NCBI RefSeq assembly: GCF_050563545.1
Contig: NZ_JBNXUM010000024.1
Location: 1-64,000, forward strand
Length of the DNA: 64,000 nt
Source of the DNA: Falsiroseomonas sp050563545
GTDB lineage: Bacteria > Pseudomonadota > Alphaproteobacteria > Acetobacterales > Acetobacteraceae
Direction: 5' to 3'
Part shown: one piece after another, positions 26,654-36,208 of the stretch
Layout of the letters: each line of letters opens with the position of its first letter
How positions within the stretch are numbered: the stretch's first letter is position 1
Translations under genes and position numbers: made by a program
The notes under the pieces: model-generated
What the model saw: only the letters and a program-made list of their open reading frames with translations
Told to the model about the DNA's origin: nothing
The model's database searches: none

Positions 26654-28209
26654 TGGCAAGCGTCATGGCCAATCTCGCCGACCATCTCTTCCGCCAAGCC
26701 GCGACGCGGCCGGACAAATGCGCGCTGATCTTCGGGGAGCGGCGCTGGACCTATGCCATGCTCGCGACGGAGGTCTCGCAGCTCGCCGGCGATCTCGGGC
26801 GGTTCGGCATCAGCGCGGGAACCCGTATCGGGCTGATGGTCAGCGCGCGGCCGGAGTTCATCCTGTACCAGCAGGCGGCCTTCGCCCTGGGCGCGATCGT
26901 CGTGCCGCTCAACATCTTCTATCGCCACGGCGAGATCATCCACGCAGTGACGAGCTGCGACCTCGAATGGCTGGTGATGGATGGCGCCTACCGCGAACGC
27001 CTGCCGGACCGGGCGGAGGTGCTGACGCTGAAAGGCGTGCTGCTGCTCGACGAACTCGGCGACAACGGTTGGGTACGGGCCGCCTCGGGCATCGCCGGTC
27101 TTGGCGCCAGCCTGCCGGCCCCGGTTCCGCGCGCCCCGGACGATGTCTGCATGATGCTGAACACCAGCGCCACGACGGGCAAGGCCAAGGGCGTGATGCT
27201 GACACTGGCCAATATCCGGGCGAACTACGACCCGACACCGGGCTGGCTGGGGCTCGACGAGCACACTGTGACGCTCTGCGCGCTGCCGCTCTACAACACC
27301 TTCGGCCTCAACCAGGGCATCAACGCGCTGATGGTCACCGGCGGCACGATGGTGCTGATGCCGCGTTTCGATGCCGAGGCCTGCCTCAAGGCGATCCACG
27401 AGCATCGCTGCACCTTCTTCCCGGCCGTGCCGACCATGCTGCAGAAGCTGGTCGATCACCCCGACGCGCCGCGCTACGACCTGCGCTCGATCAAGGTGAT
27501 CATGACGGGCGCCGCGCCCGTGCCGGCGGCGCTGCTGGAGCGCATCGACGCGACGATGGGGCGCGACACCCGGGTGATGACGGGCTATGGGCTGACCGAA
27601 GCCGCCGCGATCGTCTCGCTCGAGCGCGTGGAACTCGATGCTGCCGGCCGCGTGGCACGGCCGAAATCCATCGGCCGCGTGCTGCCGGGTATCGAATGGC
27701 GCATCGAGCGCGAGGACGGCACCATCGCCGCGCCCGGAGAAGTCGGCGAGATCTGCATCCGCGGCCCTGGCGTCATGGCCGGCTACTACAAGCAGCCCGA
27801 GGAGACCGCGAAAGCCATCCGCAAGGGCTGGCTGCACAGCGGCGACCTCGGCCTGATCGATGCGGACGGCTACGGCTACATCGTCGATCGCAAGAAGGAT
27901 GTCATCATCCGCGGCGGGCAGAACATCTATCCCGCCGATGTGGAGGAAGTAATCTACCACATCCCCGGCGTGCGCGAGGTCGCGGTGATCGCGGCACCCG
28001 ACGACGTCCTGGGCGAGATCGTCGTCGCCTATGTCGCCGCCGAGCCCAGTGCGGCCCTCGACGAAGCCGGCGTCATCGCCCGCTGCAAGCAGGAACTGGC
28101 GATCTACAAGGTGCCGGCTTCCGTGCATTTCCTCGACGAGCTTCCCAAGGGACCAACCGGGAAGATCCTGCGCCGCGGCCTGCGCCACATGCGGGCCCCC
28201 GCCACATGA
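26653..28209 (+). CDS. AMP-forming acyl-CoA ligase (class I adenylate-forming)
   Basis: 518 aa. The P-loop block is MLNTSATTGKAKGVMLTLAN, with Ala where the family usually has Gly (TSGTTG-KPKG). It is followed by GAAPVPAALLE, YGLTEAAA, HSGDLGLIDADGYGYIVDRK, and GGQNIYPADVEEV. The C-terminal catalytic Lys is in GPTGKILRR. It activates a carboxylate with ATP and CoA, feeding the dehydrogenases that follow. It overlaps the MBL gene by one base and precedes the first acyl-CoA dehydrogenase by 43 nt. Substrate chain or ring type is unknown. Confidence 0.9.
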   Translation: MASVMANLADHLFRQAATRPDKCALIFGERRWTYAMLATEVSQLAGDLGRFGISAGTRIGLMVSARPEFILYQQAAFALGAIVVPLNIFYRHGEIIHAVTSCDLEWLVMDGAYRERLPDRAEVLTLKGVLLLDELGDNGWVRAASGIAGLGASLPAPVPRAPDDVCMMLNTSATTGKAKGVMLTLANIRANYDPTPGWLGLDEHTVTLCALPLYNTFGLNQGINALMVTGGTMVLMPRFDAEACLKAIHEHRCTFFPAVPTMLQKLVDHPDAPRYDLRSIKVIMTGAAPVPAALLERIDATMGRDTRVMTGYGLTEAAAIVSLERVELDAAGRVARPKSIGRVLPGIEWRIEREDGTIAAPGEVGEICIRGPGVMAGYYKQPEETAKAIRKGWLHSGDLGLIDADGYGYIVDRKKDVIIRGGQNIYPADVEEVIYHIPGVREVAVIAAPDDVLGEIVVAYVAAEPSAALDEAGVIARCKQELAIYKVPASVHFLDELPKGPTGKILRRGLRHMRAPAT

Positions 28210-28252
28210 CCAGGACCTGCGGTTTCATGAATGATGCAACGGAGGCCGGCCG

Positions 28253-29443
28253 ATGACGATGGCCGACACACCCGAGGAAGCACGCTTCCGCGACGAATTG
28301 CGGGGCTGGCTGCGCGACAACCTGCCGGAGGGCTGGGGGCGCACGGTCTTCGAGCCGAAGGACGAGGATGAGCGCGCCCGCTTCCGGCTGGAATGGGAAC
28401 GCAAGCTGTATCGCGGCGGCTGGAATGGCATCGCCTGGCCGAAGGAATACGGCGGCCGCGGCGCGACGCTCAGTGAGCAGGCGATCTTCGCCGAGGAGAT
28501 GGCGCATGCCGCCGCACCTGAGGCGATCAACATCATCGGTCACAACCTGACCGGCCCGACCCTGATCCATCACGGGACGGAGGCGCAGCGCCGTCGCTTC
28601 CTGCCCCGGATCCTGTCCTGCGAGGATGTGTGGTGCCAGGGCTTCTCCGAACCCAATGCGGGCTCGGATCTCGCTTCGTTGAAATGTCGCGCGGTACTCG
28701 ATGGCGATCACTTCGTGGTCACGGGGCAGAAGGTCTGGACCAGCTTCGCGCAATACGCGGATTGGTGCTTCCTGCTGGCCCGCACCGACCCGACCGCCCC
28801 GAAGCACCAGGGCATCAGCTTTCTGCTTGTGGACATGAAGAGCCCGGGCATCACGCTCCGCCCCCTCAAGCAGATCTCAGGCGAGAGCGAGTTCAACGAG
28901 ACCTTCTTCGACGAGGTCCGCGTGCCCGCGGAGAACCTGGTCGGCGAGCTAAATGCCGGCTGGAAGATCGCGATGACCACGTTGACCTATGAGCGCGGGC
29001 CAGAGGACGCGCTGGGGCGGCAGATCCGCTTCAAGCAGGAGCTGGATCGCCTGCTGCACACACTGTCGGGGCTGAAGCACGCGGGACGCAGCGTGATCGA
29101 GGATCCGCTGACGCGCCAGAAGCTGGGCAAGGCGATCGTCGATCTCGAAGTCATGCGGCTCAACTGCCTGCGGAGCTTCAGTCGGCTGCTGCATGGCGGC
29201 CCACGCGGCGCGGATGCCTCGATGAACAAGCTCTACTGGAGCCATGTCTGCCAGGACATGTACGAACGCGCGCTCGACACGCTCGGTCCCCTGGCGCCGC
29301 TGGAGGATGGTGACCCGCTGTCGCCGGCCTCGGGGCGCTATGCCCTGTCCTGGCTGCATTCGAAGGCCTTCACGATCTATTCCGGCTCGTCAGAGATCCA
29401 GCGCAACATCGTCGCCGAGCGGGTGCTCGGCCTGCCGCGGTAG
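28253..29443 (+). CDS. Acyl-CoA dehydrogenase (large-type partner)
   Basis: 396 aa FAD flavoenzyme. The family marks are QGFSEPNAGSDLASLKCRAV, TGQKVWTSFAQYADW, FFDEVRVPAENLVGE, and the C-terminal YSGSSEIQRNIVAERVLGL. It oxidises an acyl-CoA to an enoyl-CoA, passing electrons to ETF. The paired second acyl-CoA dehydrogenase starts 7 nt downstream. Such pairs are common for branched, steroid-side-chain or cyclic acyl-CoAs and may form a heteromer. The best related pair in the window is at 43789-46073. Confidence 0.92.
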   Translation: MTMADTPEEARFRDELRGWLRDNLPEGWGRTVFEPKDEDERARFRLEWERKLYRGGWNGIAWPKEYGGRGATLSEQAIFAEEMAHAAAPEAINIIGHNLTGPTLIHHGTEAQRRRFLPRILSCEDVWCQGFSEPNAGSDLASLKCRAVLDGDHFVVTGQKVWTSFAQYADWCFLLARTDPTAPKHQGISFLLVDMKSPGITLRPLKQISGESEFNETFFDEVRVPAENLVGELNAGWKIAMTTLTYERGPEDALGRQIRFKQELDRLLHTLSGLKHAGRSVIEDPLTRQKLGKAIVDLEVMRLNCLRSFSRLLHGGPRGADASMNKLYWSHVCQDMYERALDTLGPLAPLEDGDPLSPASGRYALSWLHSKAFTIYSGSSEIQRNIVAERVLGLPR

Positions 29444-29450
29444 GTCCGTC

Positions 29451-30575
29451 ATGGATTTCGAGTTCACGCCCGACCAGCGGCAGATGCAGGAGAGCATCCG
29501 TGCGCTGCTCGCCACGCGGTACGATCTGGCGCGGCTGCGGCAGATAACGGATGAGAAGGGCTTTGATGAGACGCTTTGGCAGGCGCTGGCCGAGGCCGGC
29601 GTCTTCGCCGTGATGGTCCCGGAGGCGCATGACGGCCTTGGCCTGGCGCCGGTGGATGCGGTGCTTCTGGTCGAGGAGTTCGGGCGGGCGCTCGCGCCCG
29701 CGCCGGTGGTCGAGACGATGCTGGCAGCGGTGCTGATCGCGCGCTTCGGCACGCCGGACCAGCAGGCGACGTATCTGCCACGTATCGCAGGCGGCGCCCT
29801 GCGCGTGACGCTGGCTCATGCCGAGGCGGAAGCCGGTCCTGGCAGCGAGGATATTGGTCTGCGCGCCGTCGAGCAGGGCAACGCGTGGAAGCTGCATGGC
29901 GCCAAGATCCTGGTGCCGAATGCCGGCGTTGCAGACCTGCTGCTGGTGACGGCCCGCTTCGGCGAGGCCGGTCAGCTGGGCATCGCGCTCTGTGAACCCG
30001 GAGCAACGGGCCTCACGCGGCGGGAGCAGGCGACGTTGGATCTAGCCTCCCGGCATCATGCGCTGGAGTTCGCCGGTGTCGTCGCGGATGTCCTCGGCGG
30101 CACTCCGGACGCGGCGGCGGTCGAGCTTCTGGTGGATCTCGGCGCTGCGGCCGCGGCGGCGGAGATGGCGGGTATCGCCTCGCGCGTGCTGGATGACAGC
30201 GTCGCCTATGCGGCGCAGCGCGTCCAGTTCGGCAAGCCCATCGGCAGCTTCCAGGCCATCAAGCACAAATGCGCCGACATCGCGACCGCGGTCGAGGGTG
30301 CGCGCTCCGCTGCCTATGGCGCCGCCCTGGCGATGTCAGGCACCGGGGACACGATCAAGCCCGTCTCCATCGCCAAGGCCTTCGCCGGAGAGACCGCGCG
30401 CCGCGCCTGCAACGACGCCATCCAGATCCATGGCGGCATCGGCTTCACCTGGGACCTCGGCCTGCACCTCTGGCTGCGGCGCACGCGACTTCTCGAGACG
30501 ACCTACGGCGATGTCGCCTGGCACCAGGAACGGGTGCTGGCGCGATCGCTGGTCGAACTCGGCCTGGGCGGCTGA
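29451..30575 (+). CDS. Acyl-CoA dehydrogenase (short/divergent partner)
   Basis: 374 aa. The start MDFEFTPDQRQMQESIRALL is typical of the family. The FAD/acyl region is divergent (VTLAHAEAEAGPGSEDIG), while YAAQRVQFGKPIGSFQAIKH, IQIHGGIGFTWDLGLHLWLR is conserved but split here. The usual catalytic Glu context is weak, as in the non-catalytic or alpha-like partner of paired acyl-CoA dehydrogenases. The ATG is at 29451 and the zinc dehydrogenase begins one nt after this gene's stop. Confidence 0.9.
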   Translation: MDFEFTPDQRQMQESIRALLATRYDLARLRQITDEKGFDETLWQALAEAGVFAVMVPEAHDGLGLAPVDAVLLVEEFGRALAPAPVVETMLAAVLIARFGTPDQQATYLPRIAGGALRVTLAHAEAEAGPGSEDIGLRAVEQGNAWKLHGAKILVPNAGVADLLLVTARFGEAGQLGIALCEPGATGLTRREQATLDLASRHHALEFAGVVADVLGGTPDAAAVELLVDLGAAAAAAEMAGIASRVLDDSVAYAAQRVQFGKPIGSFQAIKHKCADIATAVEGARSAAYGAALAMSGTGDTIKPVSIAKAFAGETARRACNDAIQIHGGIGFTWDLGLHLWLRRTRLLETTYGDVAWHQERVLARSLVELGLGG

Positions 30576-30576
30576 C

Positions 30577-31626
30577 ATGCGCGCGGTCACGCTCCCTCGC
30601 TTCGGTGGCCCGGAGGTCTTTGCCTGCGAAGACGTCGCGCCGCCGCGTCCCGCCGCGGACCAGATGCTGCTGCACGTCGCGGCCTGTGGCGTTTGCGGCC
30701 ACGACCTGCTTAACCGCGCCGGCCATTTCCCGCATACCAGGCTGCCCGCGGTGATGGGCCACGAGATCGCCGGCACCGTCGTCGAGGCAGGGCCGCTGGT
30801 CAGCCGCTTCAAGGCGGGCGACCGCGTCGCGGTGATCCAGCGCATGCCCTGCGGCATCTGCCACCTCTGCCGCGAGGGGCGTGAGAATGTCTGCGTCTCC
30901 GGCCCCGGCTTCTACGGCGAGGGGATTTCCGGCGGCTACGGCGAGTTCGTCATTGCTTCCGAGCGCAATGCGGTGCGCGTGCCGGATGGCGTGCCGCTGG
31001 ATATCGCGGCGGTACTGAGCTGCGCCATCGGCACCGGCTACCACGCCCTGCGCCGCGCTGCCCTGCGCGCCGGCGATACGGTGGTCGTCACCGCCGCGAG
31101 CGGCGGCGTCGGGCTGCACACGCTGAAGCTGGCGCGGCTGATGGGGCTGCGCGCGATTGCGATCTCGTCCTCGGCCGGCAAGGGCGACCGCTTGCGGGAG
31201 GCTGGGGCGGCGGAAGTTGTCGTCGCGCCCGACTTCAGCTTCCACGCGCAGGTCCGCGCCCTGACCGATGGCCTCGGCGCAGCCGGCGTCATCGAGATCG
31301 CAGGCGCGCCGACCTTCGCCTCCAGCATCCGCGCGCTGCGCCTGGGGGGGCGGATGGTGATGGTCGGCAATGTCGCGCCGGGAAGCGTGGCGTTGAACCC
31401 CGCCATCTCGATCCTGCGGGAGATCGACATCGTCGGCAGCGGGCACGCCACCGTCAGCGACCTGGAGGCGGTGATCGCCCTCGTTTCGCGCGGCGAGATC
31501 ATGCCGGAGATCGCCGCCCGCTTCCCGGTCGAACAGGCCGGCGACGCGCATCGGCTGATGGAACAGCGCGGTGCGACGGGCCGCGTGCTGCTGATGCATC
31601 CGGAAGCCGAGGTCGCGCCATGCTAG
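30577..31626 (+). CDS. Zinc-dependent alcohol dehydrogenase (MDR family)
   Basis: 349 aa. The catalytic-zinc Cys and His are in VAACGVCGHDLLNRAG and VMGHEIAGTV. The structural-zinc-like Cys cluster is PCGICHLCREGRENVC. The NAD(P) loop is AASGGVGLHTLKLARLMG. It oxidises an alcohol or reduces a carbonyl or enone in the pathway. ATG lies one nt after the previous stop, and the last 7 nt overlap livH, so it is firmly within the operon. Confidence 0.92.
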   Translation: MRAVTLPRFGGPEVFACEDVAPPRPAADQMLLHVAACGVCGHDLLNRAGHFPHTRLPAVMGHEIAGTVVEAGPLVSRFKAGDRVAVIQRMPCGICHLCREGRENVCVSGPGFYGEGISGGYGEFVIASERNAVRVPDGVPLDIAAVLSCAIGTGYHALRRAALRAGDTVVVTAASGGVGLHTLKLARLMGLRAIAISSSAGKGDRLREAGAAEVVVAPDFSFHAQVRALTDGLGAAGVIEIAGAPTFASSIRALRLGGRMVMVGNVAPGSVALNPAISILREIDIVGSGHATVSDLEAVIALVSRGEIMPEIAARFPVEQAGDAHRLMEQRGATGRVLLMHPEAEVAPC

Positions 31627-32495
31627 CGCAGCAGCTCGCCAACGGGCTCGTGCTCGGCGCCATCTACGGCTTGTCGGCGCTGGGCTTCACGCTGGTCTTC
31701 GGCGCCGCGCGGATCGTCAATTTTGCCTATGGCGAGATCCTGATGCTCGGCGCCTTTTTCACGGTGGCCCTGACCAGTGCGCTGGGCCTCGACTTTTTCC
31801 TGGCGTTACCCATCGCCATGGCCGGCGCCGCGGCGCTCAGCGTGGCGATGTTCTACGTCGCCTTGCGGCCGGTCATGCGCGGTTCCCACACCAGCCTTCA
31901 GGCCGAGTTGCAGATCATCCTGGTCACCCTTGGCCTGCTCTACCTCCTGCGCGAGGCCGCCGTCATGATCTGGGGCACGGCGCCGCGGCAGCTCGATCTC
32001 GGCGTGCCCGGCATCGTCGAGATCGGTGACGTCATCATGACGAACAGCCGCCTGGTGGTGCTGGCGATCATGGCGGCGCTGGTGGTGGGCCTGTACTGGC
32101 TGCTCTATCGCACGCGCATCGGCAAGGCGCTCCGCGCCATCGCGCAGAACCGCGACGGCGCCCTGGCCATCGGCCTCAATCCCGACAGGATCATCGCCTT
32201 CGTCTTCGCCGTATCCGGGGCGATGGCCTGCGCAGCGGGCAGCCTGCTTGGCTCGCTCTATGCGGTGGAGCCAGCGATGGGCGGGCCGCCGCTGCTCAAG
32301 TCCTTCGTCATCGTCATCTTCGGCGGGCTGGGCAGCGTGCCCGGCGCCATCATCGGCGGGCTGGCGATCGGCCTGATCGAGACAATGGCCGGAGCCTATC
32401 TCAGCTTCGCCTTCAAGGACGTCTACACCTTCCTGGTGCTGATCGCGGTGCTGGTCGTGCGCCCGGCAGGCCTGTTCGGGCGGGCATCGCCTTGA
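31620..32495 (+). CDS. livH: Branched-chain amino-acid-type ABC permease (LivH)
   Basis: 291 aa, about eight helices. It begins MLAQQLANGLVLGAIYGLSA and carries the LivH EAA-like loop (RTRIGKALRAIAQNRDGALA, IGLNPDRI). It pairs with LivM in the inner membrane. The start overlaps the dehydrogenase stop. In such operons the carried solute is often an aromatic or other organic acid rather than an amino acid, as suggested here by the acyl-CoA ligase. Confidence 0.93.
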   Translation: MLAQQLANGLVLGAIYGLSALGFTLVFGAARIVNFAYGEILMLGAFFTVALTSALGLDFFLALPIAMAGAAALSVAMFYVALRPVMRGSHTSLQAELQIILVTLGLLYLLREAAVMIWGTAPRQLDLGVPGIVEIGDVIMTNSRLVVLAIMAALVVGLYWLLYRTRIGKALRAIAQNRDGALAIGLNPDRIIAFVFAVSGAMACAAGSLLGSLYAVEPAMGGPPLLKSFVIVIFGGLGSVPGAIIGGLAIGLIETMAGAYLSFAFKDVYTFLVLIAVLVVRPAGLFGRASP

Positions 32496-33466
32496 ACCCC
32501 AGGCTTCTCCTCGCGGCATCGGCAGTGCTGCTGCTGGGCCTGGCGCCGCCGCTGCTCGGCGACTACCAGGTCTATCTGCTGACGCTGACACTGATCTGGG
32601 CGATCCTGGCGCTCAGCATGGGGCTCGTGCTCGGCTATGTCGGGCAGATCAACCTGGGGCAGGCGGCCTTCGTCGCCATCGCCGCGTATCTCTCCAGCCT
32701 GCTGAGGCTGCGGCTCGGCCTGGATTTCTGGACCGCCGGCGCCATCGCGCTGGCGGCGGTCGTCGTCACCGCGGGGCTGGTCGGGCTGCTGACGCTGCGG
32801 CTCAAGGGGCCGTTCTTCGTGCTCGTCATGCTGGCCTTTGCGGAGATCGTGCGCCTTGTCATCGCGAACTGGCAGGAGGTGACGAACGGACCGCTCGGCC
32901 TGCGTGGCATCCAGCCGCCGGAGGGCTTTCTCGGCCTGTCCTTCGACAGCAAGACGGGCTTCTACTACCTCGTCCTCGCCACGCTGGTGGTCTGCTGGCT
33001 GGCCCTGGCGCGGCTCGTGGTCAGTCGCACGGGCCGCATGCTGGTCGCGGTGCGAGAGGACGAGTTGCTGGCAGAATTCACTGGCATCCCCGTCATGCGG
33101 CAGAAGGTGATCGGGCTGTGCATCGGTGCGTTCGTCGCCGGGCTGGGCGGCTTGCTGCTGGGTCCGTTCCTCACGGTTCTGGCGCCGAACCAGTTCTCGC
33201 TCTTCGCCTCGATGGACATGATCGTCATGGTCGTCGTCGGGGGGGTCGGCACGGTGGCGGGGCCGCTGCTGGGTGCGCTCTTCCTGGTCTACGTGCCGGA
33301 ACTGCTGTCCTTTGCGAGCCAGTACCGGCCCATCATGATGGGCGTGCTGCTGATCGTGATGACGATCTTTGCGCCGCAAGGGCTGATCGGGCTCGCGACC
33401 AGGCTGTGGCAGCGGGTCGCACCGTCGCACGACAGCCTGCCGGGGAAGCGCCGTCATGCCGGGTGA
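32492..33466 (+). CDS. livM: Branched-chain amino-acid-type ABC permease (LivM)
   Basis: 324 aa. Typical LivM features are GLVLGYVGQINLGQAAFVAI, LLTLRLKGPFFVLVMLAFAE, and the cytoplasmic coupling loop with AVREDELLAEFTGIPV. The TTG start overlaps the LivH stop (TTGA), which implies translational coupling. The C terminus overlaps livG by 11 nt. Confidence 0.93.
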   Translation: MNPRLLLAASAVLLLGLAPPLLGDYQVYLLTLTLIWAILALSMGLVLGYVGQINLGQAAFVAIAAYLSSLLRLRLGLDFWTAGAIALAAVVVTAGLVGLLTLRLKGPFFVLVMLAFAEIVRLVIANWQEVTNGPLGLRGIQPPEGFLGLSFDSKTGFYYLVLATLVVCWLALARLVVSRTGRMLVAVREDELLAEFTGIPVMRQKVIGLCIGAFVAGLGGLLLGPFLTVLAPNQFSLFASMDMIVMVVVGGVGTVAGPLLGALFLVYVPELLSFASQYRPIMMGVLLIVMTIFAPQGLIGLATRLWQRVAPSHDSLPGKRRHAG

Positions 33467-34235
33467 TGCGCCGCTGCTGGCCGTGCAGGGCATCTCCAGG
33501 CGCTTCGGCGGCCTGCTCGCCGTCAACGATGTTTCGTTCAGCGTCGCCGCCGGCGAGATCCTCGGACTGATCGGCCCCAACGGGGCCGGGAAGACCACCA
33601 CGTTCAACCTGGTCTCTGGCCGATATGGCCTGACCACCGGCGAGGTCCGGCTGGATGGAAGCCGCATCGACGGGATGCGGCCGGATCGCATTGCCGGCCT
33701 CGGCATCGCGCGTACCTTCCAGGGCACACGCCTGTTCCCGCGCCTGACCGTCACCGAGAACCTCTGCACGGCGTTGCTGGCACATCAGCGCGTTGGTTTC
33801 TGGGAGGACTGGTTGGGCCTGCCGCGGGCTCGCGCCGCACGCCGCGCGATGCTCGCACGCGCGGAGGAGGTCCTGGCCTTCGTCGGCTTGACGGAGCAGG
33901 CCGAGGCGATCGCGGGATCGCTGCCCTATGCGCATCAGAGCCTGCTCGGCGTCGGCCTCGCGCTGGCGCCCGAGCCGCGGCTGCTGCTTCTCGACGAACC
34001 CTTCGCCGGCATGAACCCCAGCGAGACGATGGCCGCCGCCGGGCTAGTGCGCCGCATCCGCGACCTCGGGATCACCGTGCTGCTCGTGGAGCATGACATG
34101 CCCGCGGTGATGGGGCTTTGCGATCGCATCGTCGTGCTCGACCGCGGCAGCAGGATCGCCGAGGGCACGCCGGCCGAGATCCGCTCCGACCCGGGCGTGA
34201 TCGAGGCCTATCTGGGGACCGAAGAGGATGCTTGA
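33456..34235 (+). CDS. livG: ABC transporter ATPase (LivG)
   Basis: 259 aa. Walker A is at residues 40-48 (GPNGAGKTT), the Q loop in GIARTFQGTRLFP, Walker B in LLLLDEPFAGMNP, and the switch His in LLVEHDMPAVMG. The signature region reads LPYAHQSLLGVGLALA, where LivG proteins usually have LPYGxQRRLEIARAL. The conserved Gly is Ala here and the basic residues are gone. It works as a heterodimer with LivF. An altered signature in one half of an ABC pair is known in asymmetric transporters; this case is worth checking. Confidence 0.9.
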   Translation: MPGDAPLLAVQGISRRFGGLLAVNDVSFSVAAGEILGLIGPNGAGKTTTFNLVSGRYGLTTGEVRLDGSRIDGMRPDRIAGLGIARTFQGTRLFPRLTVTENLCTALLAHQRVGFWEDWLGLPRARAARRAMLARAEEVLAFVGLTEQAEAIAGSLPYAHQSLLGVGLALAPEPRLLLLDEPFAGMNPSETMAAAGLVRRIRDLGITVLLVEHDMPAVMGLCDRIVVLDRGSRIAEGTPAEIRSDPGVIEAYLGTEEDA

Positions 34236-34941
34236 GGTCGCAGATCTTTCGGTTGCCTATGGCCCGATCGTGGCGCTCCGGCAGGCATCGCTCGTCCTGG
34301 AGGAAGGCGAGATCGTGACGGTCATCGGGGCGAATGGCGCGGGCAAGTCGACGCTGCTGCGCACGATCTGCGGAATCCTGCGACCGCGATCCGGCAGCAT
34401 CCGACTGGAGGGCCAGGAGATCGGCGGCCGGCCTTCATCGGACCTGGTGCGACGCGGCATTGCCCTGGTGCCGGAGGGGCGGCACGTCTTCGCCGAGATG
34501 ACGGTGCGCGAGAACCTCGACCTCGGCGCCTACTACCGGCGCGACGGGGCCGCCGTCGCTCGGGACCTGGAGCATGTGCTCGAGACCTTCCCGATCCTGC
34601 GGGAGAAGATCCGGCTGTCGGGCGGCGGGCTAAGCGGGGGACAGCAGCAGATGCTGGCGATCGGCCGCGCGCTGATGAGCAGGCCGCGGCTGCTCATGCT
34701 GGACGAGCCGTCGCTGGGCCTGGCGCCCGCGATCGTTCAGCAACTCGGCCGCATCATCCGCGACCTCAACGCCGCCGGCACGACGGTGCTGCTGGTCGAG
34801 CAGAATGCGCGCATGGCGCTGCGCCTGGCGCATCGCGGCTACGTGCTGGCCACCGGGCGCGTCACGCGTACCGGCACCGGTGCCGCGCTGCTCGCCGATC
34901 CGGCGGTGCAGGAATCCTATCTGGGCGGGCTCGCCGCATGA
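34228..34941 (+). CDS. livF: ABC transporter ATPase (LivF)
   Basis: 237 aa. Walker A is at residues 34-42 (GANGAGKST). The signature is canonical (LSGGQQQMLAIGRALM). Walker B is LLMLDEPSLGLAP, and the switch region reads LLVEQNARMALRLA with Gln-Asn as usual for LivF. It overlaps livG by 8 nt. The solute-binding protein follows after 73 nt. Confidence 0.93.
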   Translation: MLEVADLSVAYGPIVALRQASLVLEEGEIVTVIGANGAGKSTLLRTICGILRPRSGSIRLEGQEIGGRPSSDLVRRGIALVPEGRHVFAEMTVRENLDLGAYYRRDGAAVARDLEHVLETFPILREKIRLSGGGLSGGQQQMLAIGRALMSRPRLLMLDEPSLGLAPAIVQQLGRIIRDLNAAGTTVLLVEQNARMALRLAHRGYVLATGRVTRTGTGAALLADPAVQESYLGGLAA

Positions 34942-35014
34942 AGCCAGTGTGCCCGACGGTGCAGATCCACCGCCGCCCGGCCGCATTGATCGAGTGGACA
35001 TAGGGAGTGAAGCA

Positions 35015-36169
35015 ATGACCGACCAACCGCTTCTGTCACGTCGAGCCGCGATGACGCTGGCGGCCGGCAGCACCATACTCGCACGCGCTGCCTTCGCGCA
35101 GGACGAGGCCGTGCGCTTCGGCTCGATCTTCGCGCTGGCCGGGCCGAACGCCTCGATCGGGCGCGAAGCGCTCGGCGGCGCGGAGTACGCCATGCGCAAG
35201 CTCAACGCCGAAGGCGTCGAGATCGCAGGCCGCAGGCGGCGTTTCGAGCTGCTGAACGTCGATGACGAATCGCGCACCGAACGCTCGGTTGCCGCGGCCG
35301 AGCGGCTGATCACGCGCGACAACGTCCCGGTGCTGCTGACCCCGGTCTCCAGCACCACGACGCTGGCCGTCCTGCCCATCGCCGAGCGCAACAAGCGCCT
35401 GGCGATGAGCTTCGTCGCCGCGGCGCCGCAGGTGGTCAGCCCGGAAAATCCATTCAGCTTCCGCAACACGCTGACCGCGACGATGAATGTCGCGCCGTCC
35501 GTCGAGTACCTGGCCAAGGAGCGCAACGCCAGGACCATCGCGTATCTCGGCCGCAACGACGATTGGGGCCGCGCCGCCGGGCGGGAGATCAAGGAACGCG
35601 CCCAGGCGCTGGGCGCGCGCGTGGTCGTGGAGGAGTATTTCGAGCCGGGATCCACGGACTTCTTCGGCCTGCTGACCCGCGTGCGCGCCGCCAATCCCGA
35701 TGCCGTCATCGGCGCGGCCTTCACCGAGGACGGCGTGGCCATGCTGCGCCAGTACCGGGAGCTGCGCATGCGGCCGATCTTCCTGAGCGTCGCGGTGATC
35801 TGGGCCTCGCCGGTGTTCATCAACGCGGCCGGCGACAACCTGAACGGCGTCCTGATCGCGTCCGGCCCGACGACCGCCGACACCCCCGAGCTGGCTGCGT
35901 TCCGCGAGGAGTTCCAGCGCGCCACCGGCAGCGCGCCGCTGCCCTACAACACCACGGCCTACGACACCGTGCGGCTGGTTGTGGCGGCCATGCAGGCCGC
36001 CGGCAGCACCGATCCCGAACGGGTCGCCGACCGCATGCGGAACTTCGAATACAAGGGCGTCCTGCAGACCTATCGGTTCAGCAACGGCAACCAGTCGCAG
36101 GTCTTGATCACCATCAACGAGGTGACAAACCGCCAGGTCCGCGTGGTCTCGTCACTGATGGCGACCTGA
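35015..36169 (+). CDS. ABC transporter substrate-binding protein (type I, Leu/Ile/Val-like)
   Basis: 384 aa. A twin-arginine-like leader (LSRRAAMTLAAG) with probable cleavage after RAAFA precedes a Peripla_BP_6-type fold: FALAGPNASIGREALGGAEY, LLTPVSSTTTLAVLPIAERN, YLGRNDDWGRAAGREI, and AYDTVRLVVAAM. It binds the solute of the LivHMGF system in the periplasm. A ribosome site is present (AGGGAGTGAAGC). The last gene of the transport set, it is followed after 39 nt by the crotonase pair. Confidence 0.92.
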   Translation: MTDQPLLSRRAAMTLAAGSTILARAAFAQDEAVRFGSIFALAGPNASIGREALGGAEYAMRKLNAEGVEIAGRRRRFELLNVDDESRTERSVAAAERLITRDNVPVLLTPVSSTTTLAVLPIAERNKRLAMSFVAAAPQVVSPENPFSFRNTLTATMNVAPSVEYLAKERNARTIAYLGRNDDWGRAAGREIKERAQALGARVVVEEYFEPGSTDFFGLLTRVRAANPDAVIGAAFTEDGVAMLRQYRELRMRPIFLSVAVIWASPVFINAAGDNLNGVLIASGPTTADTPELAAFREEFQRATGSAPLPYNTTAYDTVRLVVAAMQAAGSTDPERVADRMRNFEYKGVLQTYRFSNGNQSQVLITINEVTNRQVRVVSSLMAT

Positions 36170-36208
36170 CGCCGACAGTCGAGGCCAGCAGACACGAAGG
36201 GAAGCGAG

